Positions 8,825 to 17,373 of a DNA stretch of 64,000 nucleotides are shown in pieces. Source of the stretch: Brevibacterium album DSM 18261. Its GTDB lineage: Bacteria; Actinomycetota; Actinomycetes; Actinomycetales; Brevibacteriaceae. Under the pieces are notes generated by a model. It made no database searches, was not told where the DNA came from, and saw nothing but the letters and a program-made list of their open reading frames with translations. Location of the stretch: positions 372,001 through 436,000 of the forward strand of contig NZ_AUFJ01000009.1 in NCBI RefSeq assembly GCF_000426445.1. Reading direction: 5' to 3'. The position numbers were made by a program, and so were the translations under genes. Position 1 is the stretch's first letter. Every line of letters starts with the position of its first letter.

Positions 8825-9721
8825 ATGACGTTCGCAAGCTACGTGGCCATAGGCGACTCGTTCACCGAGGGCCTCATGGACGTCCACGCGCCCGCAGGCG
8901 CAGCCCCCGAGAGGACCGCGGGGGCGACCGCCGAGGCCGCGGCCCTGGGTGCGAGCCTCGCCGAGGCCGCGGGCACGGCCGCCCTCGAGCCCGCCCAGTC
9001 CCAGGAGCGGTTCCGCGGCTGGGCGGACCGGCTCGCGGAGCAGCTGGCCACCTCGCCCGCGGGCTCCGAGGACCTCACCTACGCGAACCTCGCGATCCGC
9101 GGGCGGCTCGCCGATCAGGTGCTCGCGGAGCAGCTGCCGCGCGCGCTCGAGCTCGCGCCAGACCTTGTGAGCATCTGCGCCGGCGGCAACGACTGCCTCC
9201 GGCCGTACACCAGCATCGACGCGCTGGCGACGGAGATGGAGAACGCGATCGTGGCCCTGCGGGAGGCCGGGATCACCGTCCTCATGGTCAACGGCTACGA
9301 CACGGAGACCTCGAGCCCTCTGCTCAAGGCGATGCGGCCGCGCGTGGCGACGTACAACAGCCACCTGTGGACGATCGCCCAGCGGCACGGCTGCTACATG
9401 CTCGACGTCTGGGGCATGCGCGATCTCTACGCCCCCGAGATGTGGGCCGAGGACCGCATCCACCTCAGCCCCGCCGGGCACGAGCTGGTCTCCCGGCAGG
9501 CGCTGGCCACCCTCGAGGGGACGCCGGGCACCCGCTCGGGCTTCGCGATGCCGGAGCGGCCGGGCCGGCAGGTGCGCCAGGCCGTCGCCGAGGAGGCTGC
9601 ATGGGTGCGCACGCACCTCGCGCCCTGGGTCTCGCGCCGGCTCCGCGGAGTCTCCTCCGGTGACGGGCTGGAGCCCAAGTACCCGCAGCTCACCCGCGTG
9701 CGGGGAGAGAACCGCGGCTGA
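8825..9721 (+). CDS. SGNH/GDSL-family hydrolase
   Basis: A 298-residue esterase/lipase-fold protein. Nucleophile Ser12 lies in AIGDSFTEG, block III is GGND (120-123) and the Asp-His pair is Asp210/His213 in EDRIHLSPAGHE. An Ala-rich insertion (about residues 21-60) follows the first block, and a basic tail extends past the usual end. No signal peptide is visible, so it should be cytoplasmic. The ATG at 8825 follows AGGAG by 10 nt and directly begins the GDS strand, while the longer frame upstream overlaps the divergent promoter region. The natural substrate is unknown. Confidence 0.9.
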   Translation: MTFASYVAIGDSFTEGLMDVHAPAGAAPERTAGATAEAAALGASLAEAAGTAALEPAQSQERFRGWADRLAEQLATSPAGSEDLTYANLAIRGRLADQVLAEQLPRALELAPDLVSICAGGNDCLRPYTSIDALATEMENAIVALREAGITVLMVNGYDTETSSPLLKAMRPRVATYNSHLWTIAQRHGCYMLDVWGMRDLYAPEMWAEDRIHLSPAGHELVSRQALATLEGTPGTRSGFAMPERPGRQVRQAVAEEAAWVRTHLAPWVSRRLRGVSSGDGLEPKYPQLTRVRGENRG

Positions 9722-9730
9722 TCCGCACGG

Positions 9731-9796
9731 CAGGGCCCGCATATTCCCTTCGGCACCCAGGCGTGGTCGGGTGTCAGAGGGAATATGCGGGCCCTG
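9731..9796. terminator. 19-bp-arm palindrome between convergent genes
   Basis: CAGGGCCCGCATATTCCCT (9731-9749) is repeated inverted and perfectly at 9778-9796 around a 28-nt spacer. It lies between the SGNH hydrolase stop and the purine permease stop and should work in both directions. The AT-containing centre of each arm (GCATATTCCC) is unusual for a terminator. Confidence 0.75.
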
Positions 9797-9805
9797 GGCC
9801 GAGCG

Positions 9806-11341
9806 TCAGCCGCCGGCCAGCAGGTCCTGCAGCGGGCCGGAGATGAAGTACACGGCGAACAGCGCCGCGGTGAGGTGCATGAGCGGGTGCACCTCGCGGA
9901 ACCGGCCGCGCACCAGCATGATGACGACGTAGGTGATGAAGCCCGCGCCGATCCCATTGGTGATCGAGTAGGAGAACGGCATCATGACGATCGTCATGTA
10001 CGCCGGGATCGCCAGCTCGAGGTCCTTCCAGTCGATGTCCGTGATCTGCTGCATCATGAGGAAGCCCACGAGGACGAGGGTGGGCGAGGCGGCCTCGGTG
10101 GGGATCACGGCGGCGAGCGGGGCGAGCAGGATGGTGAGCAGGAACAGCACGCCGGTGACGACGTTGGCCAGGCCCGTGCGCGCGCCGTCGCCGGCGCCCA
10201 CCGTGGACTCGATGAAGCCGGAGTTCGAGGAGGTTCCGCCCAGGCCTCCGCCGATCGCGCCGAGAGCGTCGGCCACCATGATGCGCTTGGCGTGCGGGAT
10301 CTCGCCGCGCTCATCCTCGATGCGCCCGGTCTTCGAGACCGCGACCATCGTGCCGAGCAGGTCGAAGAAGTTCGCGAGCAGCATCGTGAAGACCGCGAGC
10401 GCGGCGGAGATGATCCCGATGTGGGCCCAGGAGCCCAGCAGGTTGAAGGAGCCCAGCACGGAGAAGTCCGGGAGGCTCAGCCACTGCTGGTCGAGCGTGG
10501 GCACGGACAGGCCCCAGCCGTGCTCATTGGCGACCTCGCCGTCGGGGCCGGTCTGCGGCCCCACGCGGAACACGGCCTCGAGGACGAGCGCCACGACGGT
10601 CGCGCCGATGATCGAGAGGAGGATCGCACCGCGCACCTTCGCCGCCCACATGACGAAGAGGGCGAAGAGGGCGAGCAGGAAGATCACGAGCGGCCAGCCG
10701 GAGATGTAGCCGTTCATGCCCAGCTGGAATCCGGGGCCGCCCTCATAGGAGATGAAGCCGGTGTTGATCATGCCGATCATCGCGATGAACAGGCCGATGC
10801 CCACGCTGATCGCCGTCTTCAGCTGCGCGGGCACCGCATTGAAGATCGCGGTGCGGAAGCCCGTGAGCACGAGGATGAGCAGGATGACGCCCTCGATGAC
10901 GACGAGGCCCATCGCGTCCGCCCAGGTCATGCCGGGCAGGGCCACGATGCCGTAGGTGAGCAGGGCGGAGAGGCCGAGGCTCGAGGACACCGCCATCGGG
11001 AAGTTGCCGACGAGGCCCATGAGGATCGTGAGCAGGCCCGAGACGAGCGAGGTGGCCGCCGCGATGGCCGGGAGGTTGGGGTCGGCTCCCCCACCGAGGA
11101 ACTCGCCTGCCGAATCCGCGACCGTGCCCATGATGAGCGGGTTGAGGACGACGATGTAGGCCATCGCGAAGAAGGTCGCGACGCCGCCGCGCACCTCGCG
11201 CCCCACCGTGGAGTTGCGGGTGGAGATCTCGAAGAAGCGGTCGAGGAGGCCGGGGCCGCGGCCCTCGGATTCTGCCGTCGAGGCCGGGCCGCGGTTCTGC
11301 TGCGAGGTGCTGTCTCTGCTGGGAGTTCCGGGTGAAGTCAC
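9806..11341 (-). CDS. NCS2/AzgA-type purine permease
   Basis: A 511-residue integral membrane protein with 12 or more helices of the xanthine/uracil permease superfamily, AzgA branch, importing adenine, guanine or hypoxanthine. Recognisable segments are GGVATFFAMAYIVVLNP, GLGLSALL-like SSLGLSALLTYGIV and the GTSSNSGFIESTVGAGDGARTG motif typical of this branch. The N-terminal 40 residues are Ser/Thr/Gly-rich. The GTG start at 11341 lies 6 nt behind TAGCAT with no SD, so the mRNA is probably leaderless. No purine riboswitch is seen upstream. Confidence 0.9.
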   Translation of the reverse strand: MTSPGTPSRDSTSQQNRGPASTAESEGRGPGLLDRFFEISTRNSTVGREVRGGVATFFAMAYIVVLNPLIMGTVADSAGEFLGGGADPNLPAIAAATSLVSGLLTILMGLVGNFPMAVSSSLGLSALLTYGIVALPGMTWADAMGLVVIEGVILLILVLTGFRTAIFNAVPAQLKTAISVGIGLFIAMIGMINTGFISYEGGPGFQLGMNGYISGWPLVIFLLALFALFVMWAAKVRGAILLSIIGATVVALVLEAVFRVGPQTGPDGEVANEHGWGLSVPTLDQQWLSLPDFSVLGSFNLLGSWAHIGIISAALAVFTMLLANFFDLLGTMVAVSKTGRIEDERGEIPHAKRIMVADALGAIGGGLGGTSSNSGFIESTVGAGDGARTGLANVVTGVLFLLTILLAPLAAVIPTEAASPTLVLVGFLMMQQITDIDWKDLELAIPAYMTIVMMPFSYSITNGIGAGFITYVVIMLVRGRFREVHPLMHLTAALFAVYFISGPLQDLLAGG

Positions 11342-11347
11342 CGCCCC

Positions 11348-11353
11348 ATGCTA
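11348..11353 (-). promoter_or_regulatory. Leaderless -10 box (purine permease)
   Basis: TAGCAT on the minus strand ends 6 nt before the GTG at 11341. Confidence 0.55.
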
Positions 11354-11386
11354 GCGAGTCCGGGCACCGCGGGCCGCGATCGTACG

Positions 11387-11433
11387 GAGAAGGCCCTCCG
11401 ACCTGGAGCGATGCCAGGTCGGAGGGCCTTCTC
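11387..11433 (-). terminator. Terminator of tRNA-Thr
   Basis: 20-bp perfect arms (GAGAAGGCCCTCCGACCTGG and complement) around a 7-nt loop, 10 bases beyond the 3' end of the tRNA. Confidence 0.85.
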
Positions 11434-11443
11434 TCCGTCAGGG

Positions 11444-11517
11444 AGCCCCCTGCCGGATTCGAACCGGCGACCCTCTGTTTACAAGACAGATGCTCTGGCC
11501 AGCTGAGCTAAGGAGGC
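11444..11517 (-). tRNA. tRNA-Thr(TGT)
   Basis: A complete 74-nt cloverleaf: acceptor GCCTCCT/AGGGGGC (one G-U) with discriminator T, D-stem GCTC/GAGC, anticodon stem TCTGT/ACAGA with loop CTTGTAA giving anticodon TGT, and T-arm GCCGG-TTCGAAT-CCGGC. CCA is not encoded. It decodes ACA, a rare codon in this GC-rich genome. Confidence 0.97.
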
Positions 11518-11657
11518 GCTGCTCCGCGCGTGCGCCACAGGCGAGCTCACCCGACCGAACTCGCGGACGCCGCACACAGCGCTGAAAGTCTACGACACGG
11601 AAGCGGTGCCGCGCGAACCCGCCGACCCCGTTCCCGCGGACGCGAGCCACCCGAAAC

Positions 11658-11695
11658 GCCGCTGACCGCCCCGTCATATGTGGGCGGCCAGCGGC
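11658..11695 (-). terminator. Terminator of dsbA-like gene; repeat-family member
   Basis: 14-bp arms with one mismatch (GCCGCTGACCGCCC / GGGCGGCCAGCGGC) around CGTCATATGT, downstream of the DsbA-like stop. Its right arm and the following GGGGTGGG match the palindromes at 22104-22165 and 23099-23160. Confidence 0.7.
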
Positions 11696-11727
11696 GCATG
11701 GGGTGGGATGCCGGAAAGCAGCCTGCC

Positions 11728-12603
11728 TCAGCCGATCGCGCGCACCAGGTCCGCCGCGAACGCCTCGGGATTGCCCCAGTCGCCCTCGTAGGGCTCGCCG
11801 TCGATCGTGATGTACGGAGTGCCCTGCAGCCCCTCGTCGTTCAGAGCCGTCTGCGTCTCCGCCGCCACGTACTTCTCGAAGGCCACCTCCGTGGTGCACT
11901 CGGTGACGGTCAGCCCTTCGCCCGCGGCCTCGGAGACCTCGGCGCCCATGTCGGCACCGGCCTCCTCCGCGATGCCCATGAGGTCCTCATCGGACATGCC
12001 TTCGGTGCCCTCGGCCGGCTGCTGCGCGAAGAGCGCCGCGAACACCTCGGGCAACACTGCGGCCTGGCCGGAGTCGGCGAGGCACGTGACCATGTTCGCC
12101 GAGCGCGTCGAGTACTCATTGCCCATCGAGAAGCGGTCCAGGATCGCCACCGGCTCGTACTCGAGGATGATCGAGCCCTCTTCGGCAAGCCTGTTCACCG
12201 TCTGCGCATTCGCGTCCTCGAACGCCGCGCAGCCGGGGCACTGGAAGTCGAGGTACACCTTCACCCGCGGCGCATCGGCAGGCGTCTGGCTCTCCTCGAC
12301 CCCCGGCAGCCCGGACGCCTCGACCTCTTCGGCCGCTGCCTCCGGTGCCACGGCCATGAGCCCGTCACCGTCGCTCGCAAGGGCGAAAGCGCCCGAAGCC
12401 AGGTTCTGGGGGGACGCCGTGGGCCGCGTGGAGTTCCACACGAGAGCGCCCACCACCACGAGCACCGCCGCCACCACGACGGCGATGCTCGAGTACACGA
12501 TGACCTTCACGGTCTTCTCCCGCTTGGCCTGCGCCTCGGCGATCTGCCGCGCCTGCTCCCTGGCCGCACTGCGGCGCTCTTCACTCGAAGACTTGTTCGC
12601 CAT
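11728..12603 (-). CDS. Membrane-anchored DsbA-family thiol-disulfide oxidoreductase
   Basis: A 291-residue protein: basic coiled-coil-like cytoplasmic N-terminus, one transmembrane helix (33-56), then an extracellular thioredoxin-like domain with active site CPGC (122-125) in VYLDFQCPGCAAFED, a helical insertion and the cis-Pro segment LQGTPYITIDG. This is the actinobacterial DsbA/MdbA-like architecture that forms or shuffles disulfides in exported proteins. The ATG has GAGGAAG just upstream. The kinase gene ends 119 bases upstream on the same strand. Confidence 0.92.
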   Translation of the reverse strand: MANKSSSEERRSAAREQARQIAEAQAKREKTVKVIVYSSIAVVVAAVLVVVGALVWNSTRPTASPQNLASGAFALASDGDGLMAVAPEAAAEEVEASGLPGVEESQTPADAPRVKVYLDFQCPGCAAFEDANAQTVNRLAEEGSIILEYEPVAILDRFSMGNEYSTRSANMVTCLADSGQAAVLPEVFAALFAQQPAEGTEGMSDEDLMGIAEEAGADMGAEVSEAAGEGLTVTECTTEVAFEKYVAAETQTALNDEGLQGTPYITIDGEPYEGDWGNPEAFAADLVRAIG

Positions 12604-12722
12604 GCTTCCTCACGGTCGTTGATGTTTCAATCGTCAGTTCCGGGACATCGTCTCATCGTCCGCGCCCGTGCGCACCTCCGCTGCTCCCACAGCGATATGT
12701 GCTGTCTCTGTGCGCGCGGACA

Positions 12723-14663
12723 TCAGCGCATCCCCGGCTCCGGCAGGAACTCGAAGGGGCTGCCCTGGATCGGCCACCACAGGGTCGCCGCCCCGCCGAG
12801 CACAGTGCTCAGCGCCACGACGGACAGGAGCAGGAGCACTCCCGCCCAGATCCACTCCCGCGCCGTCGTCCGCACCGCCGGTGCCACCAGCGCCCGGGAG
12901 CCCCGCCGCAGGTTCGCGGATCCCGGTCCCAGCCAGAGGACCAGACCGAACACGGCTGCCGCCGCCCAGATGCTCCAGTCCGAGCTCCTGCCCGCAGGCA
13001 CGATCCCCAGCACGTCCAAGCGCATGAGGACTGCGGCCGCACCCGCGGCGATGAGCGGCAGGAGTGAGGAGAAGACGGTCGTGAACACGGACGCGATCGC
13101 CGCGCCCGGGGCCTTCGCCGCCGAGCTCCAGCCCGAGGCCGCCTGCGGTCCGTACTCCGCCAGCCGCCGCCGGTGCGCGAGGAACAGCCGGCCGGCCGTG
13201 CGTGCGAGGATCTGCCACACCCCCGCGAGCGCGAGGACGACGAAGGGGCCCAGTGCGGCCAGCGCGATCCCGAGCACGTTGAGGCCGAGCAGCAGCCATG
13301 TGCCGCCGCCCCGCCGCTCCGGGGACGCATACGGCTGCGGATAGCCGGGGTCGTAGCCCACCGGCGCAGTCGCCTGCCGCTCACCGTCCCGCTGATCGAG
13401 CGTGAGCGCACCGTAGGGCCGCTCCCCGGAGCCCGACGGGGGCGGAGAGCCATAGGCCCCTTGCGCACTCGGACCGGACAACATCGCACCGGACTGCATC
13501 GCACCGGGATGCGCGGGGCGCATCCGCGCGGCGGCATGAGGCGATCCCACCTGCGGGGCGGGCACGGCATGCGCATATCCCGCAGGGGCCTGCTGCACCG
13601 CAGGCGCGTAGACCTGCGTGCCCTGCGGACCAGCCGCCTGGCCCGAGGGGCCGAACGTCCTGCCGGGCAGATCGGAGCCGTGGGCGCCGTGGGTGGGCCG
13701 CGGCTGGCCCATCTGCCCGCCGGCGTGCGCCGCGCCGGACATCCCCGCCGAGGCGCCCCCCGCCAGTGCACCGCCGGCCAGTGCACCGCCGGCCAGTGCA
13801 CCGCCGGCGAACCCGGCCGCCTGGCCGGGCTGCGGGATCTGGGTGCGGGCGCTCCCGCCCAGCTCGGGGACGCGGCCGGACTCGATGTCCACGAGCGCCT
13901 GGAGGATCATGGCCCCGGAGGGACGTCTCTCCGGCTTGGGCTCGAGACACGCGCGCAGCAGCGGGACGAAGCGCGCGGGCACGTCCTCGAGATCGACCTT
14001 GCCCATCGCGACGCGGCCCAGCACCGCCTCGAGCGGGCCGGAGCCATAGGGGTTGCGGCCTGTGGCGGCGAACACCATCGTCGCCGCCCAGCCCCACCAG
14101 TCCGTCTTCTCGCTCGAGGCCTTGCCGTCCGCGATCTCCGGGCTGAGGTAGCCGGGCGTGCCCATGACGAGGCCGGTGGCGGTGACCTTCACCTCGTCCG
14201 CGACCTGGGCGATGCCGAAGTCGATGACCATCGGCTCGCCGTCCATGATCATCACGTTCGCCGGCTTGAGGTCGCGGTGGACGACGCCGGCGCGGTGGAC
14301 CGCGCTCAGGGCGTCGAGGAGGGCGTGGCCGAAGTGGACGAGCTCGTCCTCCGCGAACGGCCCGTTGTCCCGGACGTCCGCGGACAGGGTGGTGCCGTCG
14401 ACGAACTCGGTGACGATGAAGGGACGGTCGGAGTCGAGTTCCGCGTCGAGGACCTCCGCGATGCGGGGATGGTGGATGCGCCGCAGGGTGCGGACCTCGC
14501 GGGCCAGGCGCTTGCGCGCGGTCTCGTCACCGGAGATATGGGGATGGAGGACCTTGACCGCCACCGGGGAGCCCTCCCCGTCGACGCCCAGATACACCAC
14601 ACCCATGCCGCCCGATCCGAGCTGCTCGATGAGGCGATATCCGCCGAGTTCCTCCGCTTCCAC
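12723..14663 (-). CDS. Membrane Ser/Thr protein kinase, no PASTA domains
   Basis: A 646-residue Hanks-type kinase. The domain (about 9-265) has P-loop GSGGMGVVYLG (17-27), Lys37 (VAVKV), catalytic HRDLKPANV (Asp131), DFG (148-150) and GTPGYLSPE. A long Gly/Ala/Pro/Gln-rich juxtamembrane linker follows (about 285-430), including a tandem AGGAL repeat, and then several predicted transmembrane helices (about 435-635). No extracellular sensor domain is seen, unlike PknB. The GTG at 14663 begins VEAEELGGYRLIEQLG and lies 7 nt behind TAAGCT, so a leaderless mRNA is likely; a longer frame continuing into otsA on the opposite strand is spurious. It is divergent from otsAB by only 48 bases. Confidence 0.92.
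   Translation of the reverse strand: MEAEELGGYRLIEQLGSGGMGVVYLGVDGEGSPVAVKVLHPHISGDETARKRLAREVRTLRRIHHPRIAEVLDAELDSDRPFIVTEFVDGTTLSADVRDNGPFAEDELVHFGHALLDALSAVHRAGVVHRDLKPANVMIMDGEPMVIDFGIAQVADEVKVTATGLVMGTPGYLSPEIADGKASSEKTDWWGWAATMVFAATGRNPYGSGPLEAVLGRVAMGKVDLEDVPARFVPLLRACLEPKPERRPSGAMILQALVDIESGRVPELGGSARTQIPQPGQAAGFAGGALAGGALAGGALAGGASAGMSGAAHAGGQMGQPRPTHGAHGSDLPGRTFGPSGQAAGPQGTQVYAPAVQQAPAGYAHAVPAPQVGSPHAAARMRPAHPGAMQSGAMLSGPSAQGAYGSPPPSGSGERPYGALTLDQRDGERQATAPVGYDPGYPQPYASPERRGGGTWLLLGLNVLGIALAALGPFVVLALAGVWQILARTAGRLFLAHRRRLAEYGPQAASGWSSAAKAPGAAIASVFTTVFSSLLPLIAAGAAAVLMRLDVLGIVPAGRSSDWSIWAAAAVFGLVLWLGPGSANLRRGSRALVAPAVRTTAREWIWAGVLLLLSVVALSTVLGGAATLWWPIQGSPFEFLPEPGMR
13762..13806. repeat. 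15-bp tandem repeat, three exact units, inside kinase gene
   Basis: GCCAGTGCACCGCCG occurs three times head to tail at 13762, 13777 and 13792. It encodes the AGGAL repeats in the kinase linker and is in frame, so copy-number change would alter linker length by five residues per unit. Confidence 0.95.
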
Positions 14664-14670
14664 GCGTCTA

Positions 14671-14676
14671 AGCTTA
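14671..14676 (-). promoter_or_regulatory. Leaderless -10 box (Ser/Thr kinase)
   Basis: TAAGCT on the minus strand ends 7 nt before the GTG at 14663. It is part of the palindrome TAAGCTTA at 14669-14676. Confidence 0.5.
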
Positions 14677-14711
14677 GGGGAGAGACCTGAGGACTTCTCA
14701 GAGAGGCGGAG

Positions 14712-16508
14712 ATGATGACTTCCACCGAGACCACCACCGCCGCGGGCGCCCCCGGCGCCCTGTTCGACTTCGTCGTCATTGCGAACAGGCTGCCGGTCGA
14801 CCGCGACGACACGCAGGACCCGCCCGCCTGGAGGACGTCGCCCGGCGGGCTCGTCACCGGCGTCGCCCCCGTCATGCAGCAGCGCAGGGGCGCCTGGGTG
14901 GGCTGGGCCGGAGCCGCGGATGCGGAGTTCGCCCCCTTCGACCTCGACGGCATGCACCTCGTGCCCGTGCCCCTGAGCGCGAAGGAGCTCGAGCGCTACT
15001 ACGAGGGCTTCTCGAACGCGACCCTGTGGCCGCTCTACCACGATGTGATCGTGCACCCGGAGTACCACCGCACCTGGTGGGAGGCCTATGTGCGGGTGAA
15101 CGAGCGCTTCGCGCGGCAGGCGGCGGAGATCGCGGAGCGCGATGCGACCGTCTGGGTGCACGACTACCAGCTGCAGCTGGTTCCGCAGATGCTGCGGGAG
15201 CTGCGCCCGGATCTCGCCATCGGCTTCTTCAACCACATCCCGTTCCCCGCGTGGGAGATCTTCGCCCAGCTGCCGTGGCGTTCGCAGATCGTGCGCGGCA
15301 TGCTGGGCGCGGACCTCATCGGCTTCCAGCGTCCGGCCGATGCCGCGAACTTCCGGCGCGCCGTGCGGATCGGCCTCGGCAGGCCCACCCGGGACACCGC
15401 GATCGCGGTCCAGGACGACACCGGCGCGCATTCGCACACCGCGCACGCGCGCGCCTTCCCCATCTCCATCGACGCCACCTCCCTGGACGAGCTCGCCCGC
15501 AGCGAGCGCATCATCGCCCGGGCCGCTGAGATCCGCAGGGAGCTCGGCGATCCCGAGGTGCTGCTCCTGGGCGTGGACCGGCTCGACTACACGAAGGGCA
15601 TCCGGCACCGCATCAAGGCCTTCGGGGAACTGCTCAACGACGGTGCGATCCGTCCGGGCGAGGCCACGCTCGTGCAGATCGCCACGCCCAGCCGCGAGCG
15701 GATCGACCAGTACGTGAAGATCCGCCACGACGTGGAGCAGGCGGTGGGCCGGATCAACGGCGAGCACTCGACCCTGGACCACCAGGCGGTGCACTACTTC
15801 CACCATTCCTACCCGCGAGACGAGATGGCCGCCTACTACCTCGCCGCCGACGTCATGCTCGTGACGGCCCTCCGGGACGGCATGAACCTCGTGGCGAAGG
15901 AGTACGTGGCATGCCGGACGCACGATGACGGCGTGCTCGTGCTGAGCGAGTTCACAGGTGCCGCGGAGCAGCTCACCCAGGCCGTGACGGTCAATCCGTA
16001 CGACATCACGGGGCTCAAGGCCAAGATCCTCGCCGCCGTGCGGATGCCGGCGGCGGAGAAGACCCGGCGCATGAAGCAGATGCGCAAGCGCCTGCGCTCG
16101 GACGATGTCCGCACATGGTCGGCGAACTTCCTGGGCACCCTCGACTCCCTGGCCGAGGACCGCCGCGCAGCCGGCTGGGAATCCGAGACCGAGGCCTGGG
16201 AGGCCGACGAGGACCGCGAGACCCGCACCGGACGCGAGGCGCGGCTCGACCGCGAGGCCGGTGAGACCGCCGAGGCCCGGCTCGACCGTGAGGCGGCCGA
16301 GGTCCGCCAGGCGGCCCAGAACGCCGAGGCGGCCGGGGTCGCCGGTGTCGCCGAGGCGGCTGGGGGCACCGAGGCGAGCGCTGCTGCGGTGGCGTCCTTC
16401 GCCGCCCCGGGCTCCTCGGGCGGACGCGATCCGGTCTCCCCCGGACAGGGCGGCACCGGACAGAGTGCCTCCGGGCAAGGCGCCTCCGGGCAGGGCACCG
16501 CCCGATGA
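14712..16508 (+). CDS. otsA: Trehalose-6-phosphate synthase with long C-terminal tail
   Basis: A 598-residue GT20 enzyme joining UDP-glucose (or ADP-glucose) and glucose-6-phosphate. Conserved blocks: FVVIANRLPVDR, TSPGGLVTGVAP, VHDYQLQLVP, FFNHIPFPAWEIF, GVDRLDYTKGI, ALRDGMNLVAKEYVA and VLSEFTGAAEQL. The catalytic domain ends near residue 475; the remaining 120 residues are Glu/Arg/Ala-rich with repeated ARLDREA units, then Gly/Ser/Gln-rich. Such a tail is not part of the usual 460-500-residue enzyme. The stop overlaps the otsB start (ATGA), so the two are coupled. ATG 14712 or the adjacent ATG 14715 could be used; a GAGGCGG SD is close by. Confidence 0.95.
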   Translation: MMTSTETTTAAGAPGALFDFVVIANRLPVDRDDTQDPPAWRTSPGGLVTGVAPVMQQRRGAWVGWAGAADAEFAPFDLDGMHLVPVPLSAKELERYYEGFSNATLWPLYHDVIVHPEYHRTWWEAYVRVNERFARQAAEIAERDATVWVHDYQLQLVPQMLRELRPDLAIGFFNHIPFPAWEIFAQLPWRSQIVRGMLGADLIGFQRPADAANFRRAVRIGLGRPTRDTAIAVQDDTGAHSHTAHARAFPISIDATSLDELARSERIIARAAEIRRELGDPEVLLLGVDRLDYTKGIRHRIKAFGELLNDGAIRPGEATLVQIATPSRERIDQYVKIRHDVEQAVGRINGEHSTLDHQAVHYFHHSYPRDEMAAYYLAADVMLVTALRDGMNLVAKEYVACRTHDDGVLVLSEFTGAAEQLTQAVTVNPYDITGLKAKILAAVRMPAAEKTRRMKQMRKRLRSDDVRTWSANFLGTLDSLAEDRRAAGWESETEAWEADEDRETRTGREARLDREAGETAEARLDREAAEVRQAAQNAEAAGVAGVAEAAGGTEASAAAVASFAAPGSSGGRDPVSPGQGGTGQSASGQGASGQGTAR

Positions 16509-17326
16509 CCGTCATGCGCACACCGGGCGCGATCGACCTCTCGCCCCTCACGCAGGCGCGCACGACGCTCATCGCGCTCGACTTCGACGGTGTGATCGCG
16601 CCGCTGCAGGACGATCCCGCGACCTCGGCCCCGCTGCCGGCCTCCGCCGAGGCGGTGCGCGCGCTCAGCGCGCTGCCCCTCACCCCGGTGGGCTTCATCT
16701 CCGGCCGTGACCTCGCGGTGCTCCGCACGCTCTCCCGGGCGCCGGAGCCCACCCTCTTCATCGGCTCGCACGGACTGGAGACGGACTTCTCCGCGCTGGA
16801 GGCGTCCTCGGCGACGGCCTTCTTCGCACCGCTGACGGAGGAGGAGCGCGGGGCCCTCGCCGCGCTCGATGCGGCACTCGAGAGGATCGCGGCGGAGGAC
16901 CAGGGCGGACCGGGCGGGCCGCTGCGGATCGAGCGCAAGCCGCTGGGCCGCACGGCGCACACGCGCGGACTGCCCGCCGCACGCGCCGCTCACCTCACCG
17001 CGCGGCTGCGGGAGCTCGCGGAGGCGATGCCCCGCCTGCGCAGCTTCGCCGGGCACGACATGACCGAGTTCGCGGTGCGGATGGAGACGAAGGGGGACGG
17101 GCTCGAGCGCATGATCGCGGCCACCGGCGCCGAGGCCGTGCTGTTCATCGGCGACGACGTCACCGATGAGGACGCCTTCGCGCGCCTGCAGCGCAGCACG
17201 GCGGACTCGGTGGCGGTCAAGGTGGGAGAGGCGGACACACTCGCCCCCTTGCGGATCGCGGACCCCGAGGCCGTCGCGGAGCTGCTGGGCCGCCTCGCCG
17301 TCGAGCGCGCGGCAGCCCTGCACTGA
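16505..17326 (+). CDS. otsB: Trehalose-6-phosphate phosphatase
   Basis: A 273-residue HAD-superfamily phosphatase that completes trehalose synthesis. Motif I is ALDFDGVIAPL (Asp26, Asp28), motif II is the GFISGRD segment, and the metal-binding GDDVTDEDAF motif lies near the C-terminus. Length and motif spacing are normal. The ATGA overlap with otsA implies 1:1 translation. Trehalose is a compatible solute and envelope-lipid precursor in Actinobacteria. Confidence 0.96.
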   Translation: MTVMRTPGAIDLSPLTQARTTLIALDFDGVIAPLQDDPATSAPLPASAEAVRALSALPLTPVGFISGRDLAVLRTLSRAPEPTLFIGSHGLETDFSALEASSATAFFAPLTEEERGALAALDAALERIAAEDQGGPGGPLRIERKPLGRTAHTRGLPAARAAHLTARLRELAEAMPRLRSFAGHDMTEFAVRMETKGDGLERMIAATGAEAVLFIGDDVTDEDAFARLQRSTADSVAVKVGEADTLAPLRIADPEAVAELLGRLAVERAAALH

Positions 17327-17328
17327 GC

Positions 17329-17373
17329 AGGACGGTGGACATCCGAGCACGCGGACGCCCGTGCCGCCGTCCT
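17329..17373. terminator. Weak hairpin between convergent otsB and LacI gene
   Basis: 10-bp arms with one G-U pair (AGGACGGTGG / CCGCCGTCCT) around a 25-nt loop; the right arm reaches the first base of the LacI stop codon. Confidence 0.4.

Noticed and set aside
11438..11899. A 153-residue minus-strand ORF over the tRNA-Thr gene
   Set aside because: It runs through a tRNA and the 3' end of the DsbA-like gene and has no family features; a chance frame.
12723..16478. A 1251-residue minus-strand frame covering the kinase and all of otsA
   Set aside because: Only the part below 14663 is kinase-like; the rest is antisense to the well-conserved otsA and is an artefact of high GC third-position bias.
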